Notes: generated by a model not told the origin, from the sequence alone. A stretch of DNA of 64,000 bases from Ramlibacter pallidus (GCF_015070875.1 NZ_JADDIV010000005.1:62001-126000), one strand, 5' to 3'; numbered from the stretch's first letter, positions 30,661 through 41,622 are shown. Made by a program: numbers and translations.

Positions 30661-31720
30661 ACCGCGGCCGGAAGCATCGCGCTTTTGGAGCCTGGCCTCC
30701 CCGCTGCTGGCGCTGGCGATCACGGTGGTGCTGGGCACGCTGCTGTTCGTGGCACTGGGCAAGGACCCGGTTCAGGGCCTGCGCGTGTTCTTCTGGGAGC
30801 CGGTGAGCAACGCCTACCGCATCGGCGAGCTGCTGGTGAAGGCGACGCCGCTGCTGCTGATCGCGCTGGGCCTGGCGGTGTGCTTCCGGTCCAACGTGTG
30901 GAACATCGGCGCCGAGGGCCAGTTCGTGATCGGCGCGCTGGCCGCGGGCGGCATCGCGCTGATGGCCGGCAAGGACACCAGCCGGCTGATCGTCATCGCG
31001 ATCCTGCTGGCGGGCGTGCTGGGCGGCATGGCGTGGGCGGGCCTCACCGCGCTGCTGCGCGACCGCTTCAACGCCAACGAGATCCTGGTCAGCCTGATGC
31101 TGGTCTACGTGGCCACGCTGGTCCTGAACTACATGGTGTTCGGGCCGTGGAAGGACCCGGGCGGCTACAACTTCCCGCAGACCAAGACCTTCGCGAGCGC
31201 GACCCAGGTGCCCCGGCTGATGCAGGGCTCGCGGGTGAGCATCGGCGCGTTGCTCGCGCTGGCCGGCGTCGCGGCCCTGTGGGTCTACCTGTTTCGCACC
31301 CGCGCCGGCTTCGCGCAGCAGGTCGGCGGGCTGGCGCCGGCAGCGGCGCGCTATGCGGGCTTCTCTTCCCGCAGGGCCCTCTGGACGGCGCTCCTGATCT
31401 CCGGCGGCGCCGCGGGTCTGGCGGGCGCGCTGGAAGTCGCCGGCCCCATCGGCCAGCTCACGCCCTACGTGCCGGCCGGCTACGGCTTCGCCGCGATCAT
31501 CGTCGCCTTCGTCGGCCGGCTGCATCCCGTCGGCATGGTGTTCTCGGCCCTCCTCATGAGCATGTTCTACATCGGTGGCGAGCTGGCGCAATCCCGCCTG
31601 GGCCTGCCGAAGTCGCTGACCGGCGTGTTCCAGGGCCTGCTGCTGTTCACGCTGCTCGCCTGCGACACGCTCATGGCTTATCGCATCCGCCTGAAGCCCG
31701 CCGCGAAGGCGGCCGCCTGA
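30647..31720 (+). CDS. Nucleoside/purine ABC importer permease 1
   Basis: A 357-residue membrane permease of the branched-chain/BPD_transp_2 family (YufP-like). Hydrophobic segments include ALAITVVLGTLLFVAL, LLLIALGLAVCF, FVIGALAAGGIALM and LIVIAILLAGVLGGMAW; the motif NVWNIGAEGQFVIG is characteristic of nucleoside-type BMP systems. It begins 14 bp inside the ATPase gene and ends one base before the second permease, so the four importer genes form one operon. Confidence 0.94.
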   Translation: MLKLEPRPEASRFWSLASPLLALAITVVLGTLLFVALGKDPVQGLRVFFWEPVSNAYRIGELLVKATPLLLIALGLAVCFRSNVWNIGAEGQFVIGALAAGGIALMAGKDTSRLIVIAILLAGVLGGMAWAGLTALLRDRFNANEILVSLMLVYVATLVLNYMVFGPWKDPGGYNFPQTKTFASATQVPRLMQGSRVSIGALLALAGVAALWVYLFRTRAGFAQQVGGLAPAAARYAGFSSRRALWTALLISGGAAGLAGALEVAGPIGQLTPYVPAGYGFAAIIVAFVGRLHPVGMVFSALLMSMFYIGGELAQSRLGLPKSLTGVFQGLLLFTLLACDTLMAYRIRLKPAAKAAA

Positions 31721-31721
31721 C

Positions 31722-32642
31722 ATGGAAAGCTACGCACTCCTCTTCGCCTCCATGCTCAACGCCGGCACCGTGCTGGCGCTCGCGGCACTGGGCCTCCTGA
31801 TCAACGAGAAGGCCGGCATCGTCAACCTGGGCGCCGAGGGCATGATGCTGTGCGCGGCCATCGCCGGCTTCGCCACCGTGGTGCACACCGGCAGCGACTG
31901 GATCGGTTTCGCCGCCGGCATGGGCGCGGGCGCGCTGCTCGCCGCCGCCTTCGGCGTGCTGGCGATCTGGATGAACACCAACCAGTACGCGACCGGCCTG
32001 GCGCTGAGCCTGTTCGGCGCGGGCTTCTCCGCGTTCGCCGGCATCAAGTACGTGCAGGAGAAGCTGCCGGAGCGGCCGCACTTCGCCGTGCCCTTCCTCG
32101 CCGACATCCCGCTGCTCGGGCCCGCCATGTTCCGCCAGCACCCGATGGTCTACATCGCGATCGCGCTGGTCGCCTGGCTGGTCTGGTTCCTGTACCGCTC
32201 GCGCACGGGGCTGGTGCTGCGCTCGGTGGGCGAGTCGCCGGAGTCCGCGCACGCGCTCGGCTACAACGTGCGCGTGATGCGCATGCTGGCGGTCATCGCC
32301 GGCGGTGCGCTGTGCGGGCTGGCCGGCGCCTACCTGGTGATCATCTACACGCCGCTCTGGGTCGAGGGCGTCACCGCGGGCCGCGGCTGGATCGCCCTGG
32401 CGCTCACCACCTTCGCCACCTGGCGCCCGGCACGCGTGTTGCTTGGTGCCTACCTGTTCGGCGGCGTGACCATGCTGCAGTTCCACCTGCAGGGCAGCGG
32501 CGTCGACGTGGCCAGCGAGTTCCTGAGCATGCTGCCGTACGTGGCGACGATCGTGGTGCTGGCCCTGATCTCGCGCAACCCGGCGTGGATCCGGGTCAAC
32601 ATGCCGGCCTCGCTTGGAAAGCCGTTTTACCCCGGTTCATAA
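31722..32642 (+). CDS. Nucleoside/purine ABC importer permease 2
   Basis: A 306-residue membrane permease (YufQ-like), the second half of the heterodimeric channel. It has the paired motif EKAGIVNLGAEGMMLCAAI near the N-terminus, a conserved loop TGLVLRSVGESPESAHALGY typical of this family, and about eight hydrophobic helices. It starts one base after the first permease and ends 38 bp before the BMP receptor. Confidence 0.94.
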   Translation: MESYALLFASMLNAGTVLALAALGLLINEKAGIVNLGAEGMMLCAAIAGFATVVHTGSDWIGFAAGMGAGALLAAAFGVLAIWMNTNQYATGLALSLFGAGFSAFAGIKYVQEKLPERPHFAVPFLADIPLLGPAMFRQHPMVYIAIALVAWLVWFLYRSRTGLVLRSVGESPESAHALGYNVRVMRMLAVIAGGALCGLAGAYLVIIYTPLWVEGVTAGRGWIALALTTFATWRPARVLLGAYLFGGVTMLQFHLQGSGVDVASEFLSMLPYVATIVVLALISRNPAWIRVNMPASLGKPFYPGS

Positions 32643-32680
32643 TCCTGCCTTCGCACCGTTCCGACCCAGAGGACCTTCCA

Positions 32681-33862
32681 ATGACCGACCTGAAGAAACG
32701 CTCCCTGCTGCGCGTGGCCGCCCTGGCCACCGTGGCGGCCGCCGGCCTGGCTGGCTGCGGCAAGCAGGAGACCCCGGCGCCCGCCGCGCCGGCCGCCGCT
32801 CCCACGCCGACGGCCGCCGCGCCCGCCCCGGCGCCCGCACCCGCCGCCGCGCCGCTGAAGATCGCCTTCGCCTACGTCGGCCCGGTGGGCGACGGCGGCT
32901 GGACCTTCGCGCACGACAACGGGCGCAAGGCGGTGGAGAAGGAGTTCGGCAGCAAGGTCGTCACCAGCTTCGTCGAGAACGTGCCCGAGTCCGCCGACGC
33001 CGAACGCGTGATCCGCGAGATGGCGTCCAGCGGCAACAAGCTGATCTTCGGCACCACCTTCGGCTACATGGAGCCGATGGACAAGGTCGCCAAGGACTTC
33101 AAGGACGTGAAGTTCGAGCACGCCACCGGCTACAAGACGGCCGAGAACCTGCGCACCTACGACAGCCGCACCTACGAAGGCGCGTACATGGCGGGCGTGA
33201 TCGCCGGCGCCATGACCAAGAGCAACACGCTGGGCGTGGTCGGCTCGGTGCCCATCCCCGAAGTGGTGCGCAACATCAACGCGTTCACGCTGGGCGCGCA
33301 GTCGGTGAACCCGAAGGTCAAGACCCGCGTCGTCTGGGTGAACAAGTGGTTCGATCCCCCGAACGAGACCGCCGCCGCCACGTCGCTGATCAACGGCGGT
33401 GCCGACGTGCTGATGCAGAACACCGATTCGTCGGCCGTGCTGCAGACCGCGGAGAAGATGGGCAAGCGCGCCTTCGGCTGGGACAGCGACATGACGGCCT
33501 ACGGCCCGAAGGCGCACCTCGGCTCGGCCATCATCAACTGGGGCCCGTACTACATCAAGGCCGTGGGTGACGCGCTGAACAACACGTGGAGCACCGGGCA
33601 GAGCTGGTGGGGCGTGAAGGAAGGCGCGATCGACATGGTCTCCGTCGCGGCCGACGTGCCGGAAGAGACGAAGAAGAAGGTCGACGAGATCCGCGCCGGC
33701 CTGAAGGCTGGCACCTTCCAGATCTGGAAGGGCCCGATCGCCGACAACACCGGCAAGGAAGTGCTGGCCAAGGACGCCGTCGCCGACGACAAGTTCCTGG
33801 GCGGCGTGAACTTCTACGTCAAGGGCGTCGAAGGCAAGGTCCCGGGCGGCGAGAAGAAGTAA
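32681..33862 (+). CDS. BMP-family purine/nucleoside-binding lipoprotein
   Basis: A 393-residue receptor anchored as a lipoprotein: a signal peptide ends in the lipobox LAGC (Cys26), followed by a flexible Pro/Ala linker (about 30-58) and a BMP (PnrA-like) periplasmic-binding domain. Family motifs: KIAFAYVGPVGDGGWTFAHD, FGTTFGYMEP, TYEGAYMAGVIAGAMTK, GSVPIPEVVRNINAFTLGA and WVNKWFDPPNE. It captures the substrate for the importer just upstream; the gene context points to purine bases or nucleosides. GAGGA lies 8 bases before the ATG. A strong terminator follows, so it closes the importer operon. A second, paralogous BMP receptor is at 46148. Confidence 0.95.
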   Translation: MTDLKKRSLLRVAALATVAAAGLAGCGKQETPAPAAPAAAPTPTAAAPAPAPAPAAAPLKIAFAYVGPVGDGGWTFAHDNGRKAVEKEFGSKVVTSFVENVPESADAERVIREMASSGNKLIFGTTFGYMEPMDKVAKDFKDVKFEHATGYKTAENLRTYDSRTYEGAYMAGVIAGAMTKSNTLGVVGSVPIPEVVRNINAFTLGAQSVNPKVKTRVVWVNKWFDPPNETAAATSLINGGADVLMQNTDSSAVLQTAEKMGKRAFGWDSDMTAYGPKAHLGSAIINWGPYYIKAVGDALNNTWSTGQSWWGVKEGAIDMVSVAADVPEETKKKVDEIRAGLKAGTFQIWKGPIADNTGKEVLAKDAVADDKFLGGVNFYVKGVEGKVPGGEKK

Positions 33863-33880
33863 TCCGCGCCTGCGCAACGA

Positions 33881-33906
33881 AGGGCCGCTCGCGCGGCCCT
33901 TTTTTC
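33881..33906 (+). terminator. Rho-independent terminator after the importer operon
   Basis: AGGGCCGC (33881-33888) and GCGGCCCT (33893-33900) form a perfect 8-bp stem with a TCGC loop, followed by a run of six T. It starts 19 bp after the BMP lipoprotein stop and 15 bp before the Rieske gene. Confidence 0.9.
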
Positions 33907-33920
33907 TTCCAGAATGGACC

Positions 33921-35932
<2,012 letters not shown>

Positions 35933-35943
35933 ACGCCCCTTCC

Positions 35944-36657
35944 ATGGCCGACGAACCCACCCGCCTGTCCAAGGTCGTTGCCGCGCTGGTGCCCTGTTCC
36001 CGGCGCGAGGCGGAGCAGTACATCGCCGAAGGCTGGGTGCGCGTGGATGGCCAGGTGGTCGAGGAACCGCAGTTCCGCGTCTCAGGCCAGCGCGTGGAGG
36101 TCGACCCCCGGGCGCGCCTGCAGCCCGTGCAGCCCGCGACCTTCCTCGTGCACAAGCCGGCGACCTTCCGCTCGCCGCAGGCGCAGGACCTGCCGGCGGA
36201 GGCGCGCTGGGCGGGCGACGACTCGGGCATCCGCCGCGTGAAGAGCCACGCGGCGGCCCTGGTCGCGCTGCTGCCCCTGCCGGTGCCGGCCAGCGGCCTG
36301 GCGGTCCTCAGCCAGGACGGCCGCATCGTGCGCAAGCTCACGGAGGAGGCCCGCACGATCGAGCAGGAGCTGCTCGCGGACGTGACGGGGACCCTCGCGC
36401 CCGGCGGGCTGGAGCGCCTGTGCCGTGGCGGCCTGGTGCTGGAAGGCCGCGTGCTGCCCCCCGCGCGCGTGAGCTGGCAGAGCGAGGCGCGGCTGCGGTT
36501 CGCGGTGAAGGGCATCCCGCCGGAAGCGTTGCCGTGGATGTGCGCGCAGGTCGGCCTGCAGCTCACGGCGCTCAAGCGCCTGCGCATCGGCCGCGTCCCG
36601 CTGGCGGGGCTGCCGCCGGGGCAGTGGCGCTACCTGCGCCCCGACGAGCGCTTCTGA
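35944..36657 (+). CDS. RluF-like pseudouridine synthase-family protein lacking the catalytic Asp
   Basis: A 237-residue protein with an N-terminal S4 RNA-binding domain (TRLSKVVAALVPCSRREAEQYI, split by family convention; GWVRVDGQVVEEP) and a pseudouridine synthase fold: ATFLVHKPATF at the start of the catalytic part and LRIGRVPLAGLPPGQWRYL at the end, as in RsuA/RluB/RluF. Where the family has GRLDxxTxGLLL, this protein reads LLPLPVPASGLAVL: Pro113 takes the place of the catalytic Asp. A GTG at 35929 overlapping the deaminase stop (GTGA) is an alternative start; neither start has a good ribosome site. It may bind rRNA without modifying it. Confidence 0.83.
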   Translation: MADEPTRLSKVVAALVPCSRREAEQYIAEGWVRVDGQVVEEPQFRVSGQRVEVDPRARLQPVQPATFLVHKPATFRSPQAQDLPAEARWAGDDSGIRRVKSHAAALVALLPLPVPASGLAVLSQDGRIVRKLTEEARTIEQELLADVTGTLAPGGLERLCRGGLVLEGRVLPPARVSWQSEARLRFAVKGIPPEALPWMCAQVGLQLTALKRLRIGRVPLAGLPPGQWRYLRPDERF

Positions 36658-36667
36658 GGCTGCAGGC

Positions 36668-37066
36668 TCACTCCTGCACCTTCCCGCGCGTGGCCTTCAC
36701 CTGCGAACGGATCGCCTTGCCCTGCAGCCGGCGCTGCTTCGAGCCGTAGGTGGGCTTCGTCGGCCGGCGCACCGCCTCCACCTGCGCGGCCTGCGCCACC
36801 AGTTCCTCCAGCCGCGCGAAGGCCTCGGCCTTGTTCTGCTCCTGGCTGCGGGCCGACTGTGCCTTCAGCACGAGGACGCCGTCCTTGCTGACGCGCCGGC
36901 CCGGCAGGGCCAGCAGCTTGTCCTTGACGGCCTCGGGCAGCGACGAGGCGCGGATGTCGAAGCGCAGGTGGATCGCGCTGGACACCTTGTTGACGTTCTG
37001 CCCGCCGGGCCCCTGCGCCCGCATGGCGGTGAACTCGACTTCCTCGATGCGGACGGTGGGCGGCAT
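36668..37066 (-). CDS. arfB: Ribosome rescue hydrolase ArfB (YaeJ)
   Basis: A 132-residue codon-independent peptidyl-tRNA hydrolase that frees stalled ribosomes. It has the release-factor GGQ motif (residues 21-23, RAQGPGGQNVNKVSSA) and a basic C-terminal tail (GSKQRRLQGKAIRSQVKATR) that in this family inserts in the mRNA channel. The length matches ArfB and excludes a full release factor. The ATG at 37066 gives the family start MPPTVRIEEVEF. It is convergent with the preceding pseudouridine-synthase-like gene (10-bp gap) and divergent from the helicase unit. Confidence 0.95.
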   Translation of the reverse strand: MPPTVRIEEVEFTAMRAQGPGGQNVNKVSSAIHLRFDIRASSLPEAVKDKLLALPGRRVSKDGVLVLKAQSARSQEQNKAEAFARLEELVAQAAQVEAVRRPTKPTYGSKQRRLQGKAIRSQVKATRGKVQE

Positions 37067-37145
37067 GCCGCATGTTAAGCAGGTCCGGCCCGCGGCCGAC
37101 CCGGCGGGCGGACAATGCGGGTTCCGAACCCCCGCGAGAGTTTCC

Positions 37146-37376
37146 GTGCCCCGCCCTTCCTCCTCCTGGCCCGACAAGGTGATGGCGCTGCTGCGCGCCG
37201 GCAACGCCGCCGCCGCCGTGGCGCAGATCCGCGTCGCGCCCACCGTGCGCGACCTGCGCGCGCTCGAGAAGGCGCTGGCTGCCGCACAGATGGCGGGCCG
37301 CTGGCGCGACGTCGATGCCGCGATCGCCGAAAGCGTGCAGGCGCTGTCGGCGCCGCGGCTGCACCGTTCCCCATGA
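37146..37376 (+). CDS. Small hypothetical protein upstream of a DEAD-box helicase
   Basis: A 76-residue frame starting at GTG 37146 and ending in an ATGA overlap with the helicase start. It is helical (DKVMALLRAGNAAAAVAQI, LRALEKALAAAQMAGRWRDV) and amphipathic, without signal peptide or known motif. The case for coding is the exact ATGA coupling, good third-position GC and the lack of any other feature in this interval; the ribosome site is weak. It may chiefly serve to couple translation of the helicase. Confidence 0.55.
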   Translation: MPRPSSSWPDKVMALLRAGNAAAAVAQIRVAPTVRDLRALEKALAAAQMAGRWRDVDAAIAESVQALSAPRLHRSP

Positions 37377-38647
37377 CCGCAGCGACCTTCGCCGACCTGG
37401 GCCTGTCGCCCGAGCTCGTGCGGGCGTGCGGCGAAGCGGGCTTCGCGCTGCCTTCGCCCGTGCAGCGCGAGGCCATTCCCCCGGTGCTGAGGGAACGCGA
37501 CGTGCTGGGGCTCGCACCCACCGGCTCCGGCAAGACCGCCGCCTTCGCCCTGCCGCTGCTGCAGCGGCTGCTGGAAGGCCGCGCCTTTGCGTTCCGCCGC
37601 GTGCGGGTGCTGGTGCTCGTGCCCACGCGCGAACTCGCGATGCAGGTCGGCGAGGTGTTCCGCGTGCTGGGCGGCGCAACCGAACGCCGGCCCAAGGTCT
37701 CCGTCCTGCACGGCGGCGTCTCGGTGAATCCGCAGATGATGGCCTTGCGCGGCGGCGCCGATGTCGTCGTCGCGACGCCGGGGCGGCTGCTCGACGTCCT
37801 GGACCGCAACGCCGTGCGTCTCGATGCCGTGGAGACGCTCGTCCTCGACGAGGCCGACCGCCTGCTGGACCTCGGCTTCGCCGCCGAGCGCGAAAGGGTG
37901 CTGGCCGCGCTGCCTGCGCGCCGGCAGAACCTGCTCTTCTCCGCCACCTTTCCACCGGAGGTGCAGGCGCTGGCGGAACTGCTGCTGCGCGACCCGGTGC
38001 GCATCGAAGCCGCCACGCAGGAAAGCGCCGCGCCGGACATCCACCAGCGCGCCATCGCGGTGGACGCGCCGCGCCGCACGGAGCTGCTGCGCCACCTGGT
38101 GCAGCAGGGCGGCTGGAAACGCGTGCTGGTGTTCGTCGCCACGCGCCACGCCACCGAGCAGGTGGCGCGCAAGCTGCGCGAGCGCGGCGTGCCCGCGGCA
38201 GCCCTGCACGGCGAGATGAGCCAGGGCCAGCGCACCGACGTGCTCGCCGGCTTCAAGGAAGGCCGCTGGGAGGTGCTGCTGACGACCGACCTGGCGGCCC
38301 GGGGCATCCACATCCCTGCGCTGGAAGTGGTGGTGAACTACGACCTGCCGCGTTCGGCCGACGACTACGTCCACCGGATCGGCCGCACGGGCCGGGCGGG
38401 CGCCGCCGGCGTCGCGATCAGCTTCACGACGGCCGCCACCGAAGCACACTTTCGCCTGATCGAGAAACGCCACGCGATGGCCTTGCCGCGGGAGCAGGTT
38501 CCGGGCTTCGAGCCGACGGAAGACGCGCCCCCGCTGCGCGCGGATGCGGGCACCGGCGGCATCAAGGGCCGGCGGCCCAGCAAGAAGGACAAGCTGCGCG
38601 CCGCGGCAGCCACGGCCGGCAAACGCGAAGGCGAGGACGCAAGCTAG
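37373..38647 (+). CDS. DEAD-box ATP-dependent RNA helicase (RhlE-like)
   Basis: A 424-residue helicase core with short tails. Motifs in order: TFADLGLSPELVRACGEAG and a Q motif (PSPVQREAI), Walker A APTGSGKT, PTRELA, TPGRLLD, DEAD (VLDEADRLLDLGF), SAT (LFSATFP), and in domain two VFVATRH, TDLAARGIHIP and HRIGRTGRAG. The C-terminal tail is basic (GIKGRRPSKKDKLRAAA), probably binding RNA. Such helicases help ribosome assembly and RNA decay, particularly in the cold. Its start overlaps the small upstream ORF. Confidence 0.95.
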   Translation: MTAATFADLGLSPELVRACGEAGFALPSPVQREAIPPVLRERDVLGLAPTGSGKTAAFALPLLQRLLEGRAFAFRRVRVLVLVPTRELAMQVGEVFRVLGGATERRPKVSVLHGGVSVNPQMMALRGGADVVVATPGRLLDVLDRNAVRLDAVETLVLDEADRLLDLGFAAERERVLAALPARRQNLLFSATFPPEVQALAELLLRDPVRIEAATQESAAPDIHQRAIAVDAPRRTELLRHLVQQGGWKRVLVFVATRHATEQVARKLRERGVPAAALHGEMSQGQRTDVLAGFKEGRWEVLLTTDLAARGIHIPALEVVVNYDLPRSADDYVHRIGRTGRAGAAGVAISFTTAATEAHFRLIEKRHAMALPREQVPGFEPTEDAPPLRADAGTGGIKGRRPSKKDKLRAAAATAGKREGEDAS

Positions 38648-38731
38648 TCATTTCGCCTGACCCCGGAAAAGTTTGCCGGAGAACATCGCGTAACGCGGGG
38701 AACTTCCGCTGACGATCCCCCCCTTAGTGGC

Positions 38732-39820
38732 ATGACCCCACCGCAACGGGCTTGCGCCCCTGCGCTGCGGCGCATCGCCCTCCACGCCTGGACGGTGCTG
38801 CTCGCAGTCTTCCTCTGCCTCGCGCCCGTCGAAGGTTTCACCGCCTCCGCGAAGGGCAAGCCGGCAGCTTCCAAGGCGAAGAAATCCGCATCCCCCGCAA
38901 AGAAGCGCGGTGCTTCGCGCGTCGCCGTGGCCAAGAAGCGCGCCTCGAAAAAACAGGTCGCGAAGGCGCGGTCTTCGAAGAAGGCCTTGGTGGCGAAGCG
39001 GCGCAGCGCACCGGTGGTCCGCCTCGCCCCCTTGCCCGCGGACCCGGACAAGCTGGCGCTGAAATCGAGCGTTGCCTACGTCGTGGACATGGAGAGCGAC
39101 GAGGTCCTGTTCGGGCGCAATGCCGAAGACGTGCGGCCGATCGCGTCCCTCACCAAGATCATGACCGGCCTGATCGTCGCCGAGGCCGGCCTGCCGCTGG
39201 ACGAACGCATCACCATCACCGGCGAGGATGTCGACCGGCTCAAGCACAGCAGCTCGCGCCTGCGGGTGGGCACCACGCTCACGCGGCGCCAGGCGCTGCA
39301 CCTGGCGCTGATGTCCAGCGAGAACCGCGCGGCGCACGCATTGGCCCGCACGTATCCGGGCGGCGTCAGCGCCTTCGTGAGCGCGATGAACAACAAGGCG
39401 CGCCAGCTGGGCATGCAGCAGACACGCTACGTGGACCCGACCGGCCTCTCCAGCCGGAACCAGTCGAGCGCGCGCGACCTCGTGCTGCTGGCCGACGCGG
39501 CTTACGCACGCCCGCTGTTGCGGGAGTACTCCACCTCGCCGGGCTACCAGCTGGCCGTCGGCGGCCGCTCGCTGCGCTACGTGAACACCAACCGGCTGGT
39601 GCGCAGCGGCGAATGGGACATCGGCCTGCAGAAGACGGGCTACATCTCCGAGGCGGGGCAGTGCCTGGTCGTGCAGACCCGGGTGAAGGGCCGCAACCTG
39701 ATCATGGTGTTCCTCGATTCGGCCAGCAAGGTCACGCGCATCAAGGACGCCGAACTGCTGCGCCGCTGGCTGGGCAAGCACTCGGAGATCGCCGGTTCCC
39801 CCGGGCGCGACGAGAGCTAG
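38732..39820 (+). CDS. pbpG: D-alanyl-D-alanine endopeptidase (PBP7/PbpG type)
   Basis: A 362-residue exported penicillin-binding enzyme that cuts peptide cross-links in peptidoglycan. After a signal peptide (WTVLLAVFLCLAPVEGFTA) comes a very unusual Lys/Ala/Ser-rich segment (residues about 40-92, for example KAKKSASPAKKRGAS), then the S11 peptidase domain with SxxK Ser139-Leu-Thr-Lys142, the SEN triad in LMSSENRAA and the KTG box in LQKTGYIS. No C-terminal membrane anchor helix is visible, as in PBP7. The cationic linker could bind teichoic-like or nucleic acid polymers or the peptidoglycan itself. Its stop shares CTAG with the convergent kinase stop. Confidence 0.93.
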   Translation: MTPPQRACAPALRRIALHAWTVLLAVFLCLAPVEGFTASAKGKPAASKAKKSASPAKKRGASRVAVAKKRASKKQVAKARSSKKALVAKRRSAPVVRLAPLPADPDKLALKSSVAYVVDMESDEVLFGRNAEDVRPIASLTKIMTGLIVAEAGLPLDERITITGEDVDRLKHSSSRLRVGTTLTRRQALHLALMSSENRAAHALARTYPGGVSAFVSAMNNKARQLGMQQTRYVDPTGLSSRNQSSARDLVLLADAAYARPLLREYSTSPGYQLAVGGRSLRYVNTNRLVRSGEWDIGLQKTGYISEAGQCLVVQTRVKGRNLIMVFLDSASKVTRIKDAELLRRWLGKHSEIAGSPGRDES

Positions 39821-41622
39821 GTCTTTTCGCCGTGCGGTTCGCGGGGGCTTGCAAGGGCCTCCAGCAGCTGTTGCGCCCGCACCGGCTTGTGCAGGAAGGG
39901 CACGCCGCTCGCGTGGATCGCCGCCATCCGCCGCGGTGCCGTTTCGCCCGTGACCAGCAGCGTCCGCAGCCGTGGCGACTGCTCCCGCAGGTCCAGCAGG
40001 TAATCCAGGCCGTTGCGCGCGCCCGGCAGGCGGTAGTCGACGATCGCCGCATCGAAGCGCGCGCCGTGCAGGAGGGCCTCCGCTTCGGCGATGCCGCCGG
40101 CGGTGCTGACGCGGCAGCCGTGCGACGCGAGCAGCGCCGCCATCGCCTGCCGGCTGGCGGCCTCGTCGTCCAGCACGAGGACGTGCGCGGGAAGCGCAGG
40201 CGCAGCGACGGTCTCCGCCGCGGCGTCGCCTTCGCTTCGCGCGGACGGGGCGGCGTGCGCCTGCGGCACCCAGACCTGCACGCGCGTGCCGCGGCCCGGC
40301 CGCGACTGCAGGCGCACCGGGTGCGCCAGCAGCTCGGACAGCCGCTTCACGATCGACAGGCCGATGCCGAGCCCGGAGCCGCGATCGCGTTGCGGGTTGC
40401 CGACCTGGTAGAACTCCTCGAAGACCCGCCGGTGTTCCTCCGCGGGAATGCCTTGTCCCGTGTCGACGACGTCGATGCGGATGTGCCCGGCGCGGCCCGA
40501 CACGTCCGCCGCGCGCGCGGCCACCAGCACGCCGCCCGCGTGCGTGTACTTGATGGCGTTGTCGACGAGGTTGCCGACCAGGCGCTCGAGCAGCAGCGGG
40601 TCGCTCGCCACGTGCAGGTCGCCCGGCGAGCGCAGCCGCAGGTGCAGCCCCTTTTCCTCTGCCCGGCCGGCGAAGGTGTTCTGCAGCGACACGAAGAGGG
40701 CATGCACGCCCACCGACCGCAGCCGGGGCTGCACCGCGCCGGCGTCGAGGCGCGAGACGTCCAGCATCGTCTCCAGCGAGTGGCTGAGCGCCTGCACGGA
40801 TTGCGCCAGCTGCTCCACCGTCTCCACGCCGTCCGCCGGCAGCGCGGTGCGCTGCAGCGTCGAGGTGAACAGCGAGATCGCATGCAGCGGCTGCCGCAGG
40901 TCATGGCTGGCGGATGCGAAGAAGCGCGTCTTCTCGCGGTTGGCTTCGCGCACGAGTTCGACCTGCTGCTCGAGCCGGCGCGCGAGGTCTTCCTTCTCGA
41001 AGCGCACGACCAGCGATTGCTGGAGGAGGGCCTGCTGCTGGCGGATCCAGTCCAGCGCCATCAGCAGGAACAGCAGGCTGGACGCCGCGAGCACCCAGCC
41101 GACCACGCCGCCGAACCACGCGAGGGCCGAGCACAGGCCCAGCATCGCCGCGATCGTCTGCCGGTGCGAGGCGACCAGCATCGAACCGAGCGCGACGGCC
41201 GCGACGACGAAGACCGACGTCATCAGGAGGTAGGCGAGGTCGCCGTGCGGGTCGAGCATCCACGGCGCCAGCCCCCACATCAGGCCCAGCAGCAGGATGT
41301 TGCGGTGGCTGCGCCGCAGCGCGGGCGCGATGGCGTCGTCGGCGAGCGGCTGTCGGCGTTCGAGCCGGTGCCGCGCCACGAAGCACGAGATGCTGACCGC
41401 CGCGAAGAGCGCCAGCCATGCCAGCGCCAGCGGCGAACCCCAGCGCGCGTGGAAGATCAGCGCCAGCGGCGCGGCGAAGGGGATGGGCGACAGCAGGCGC
41501 AGGGCGCCGGTCTTCTGCAGCAGCAGGTCCAGCTGGATGCGCTGGACCGCCACCGGGACCGCGCCGGCGGCGGGCGTGGGGCGGAACGACTGCAGCAGCC
41601 GGTGGAAGGAGGAGGCAGGCAC
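39817..41622 (-). CDS. Membrane hybrid histidine kinase with C-terminal receiver
   Basis: A 601-residue kinase. The N-terminal 195 residues contain about six membrane helices (LALAWLALFAAVSISCFVA; ILLLGLMWGLAPWML; LLMTSVFVVAAVALGSMLVA; AAMLGLCSALAWFGG) with little periplasmic loop, so the signal may be in the membrane. Then a coiled coil, HisKA with ASHDLRQPLHAI (His240), HATPase with DNAIKYT, DTGQGIP and GSGLGIGLSI, and a receiver with LVLDDEAA and Asp529 in IVDYRLPGA. This SHDLRQPL hybrid type is frequent in betaproteobacteria. It is monocistronic by appearance; its partner regulator is not adjacent. Confidence 0.92.
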   Translation of the reverse strand: MPASSFHRLLQSFRPTPAAGAVPVAVQRIQLDLLLQKTGALRLLSPIPFAAPLALIFHARWGSPLALAWLALFAAVSISCFVARHRLERRQPLADDAIAPALRRSHRNILLLGLMWGLAPWMLDPHGDLAYLLMTSVFVVAAVALGSMLVASHRQTIAAMLGLCSALAWFGGVVGWVLAASSLLFLLMALDWIRQQQALLQQSLVVRFEKEDLARRLEQQVELVREANREKTRFFASASHDLRQPLHAISLFTSTLQRTALPADGVETVEQLAQSVQALSHSLETMLDVSRLDAGAVQPRLRSVGVHALFVSLQNTFAGRAEEKGLHLRLRSPGDLHVASDPLLLERLVGNLVDNAIKYTHAGGVLVAARAADVSGRAGHIRIDVVDTGQGIPAEEHRRVFEEFYQVGNPQRDRGSGLGIGLSIVKRLSELLAHPVRLQSRPGRGTRVQVWVPQAHAAPSARSEGDAAAETVAAPALPAHVLVLDDEAASRQAMAALLASHGCRVSTAGGIAEAEALLHGARFDAAIVDYRLPGARNGLDYLLDLREQSPRLRTLLVTGETAPRRMAAIHASGVPFLHKPVRAQQLLEALASPREPHGEKT

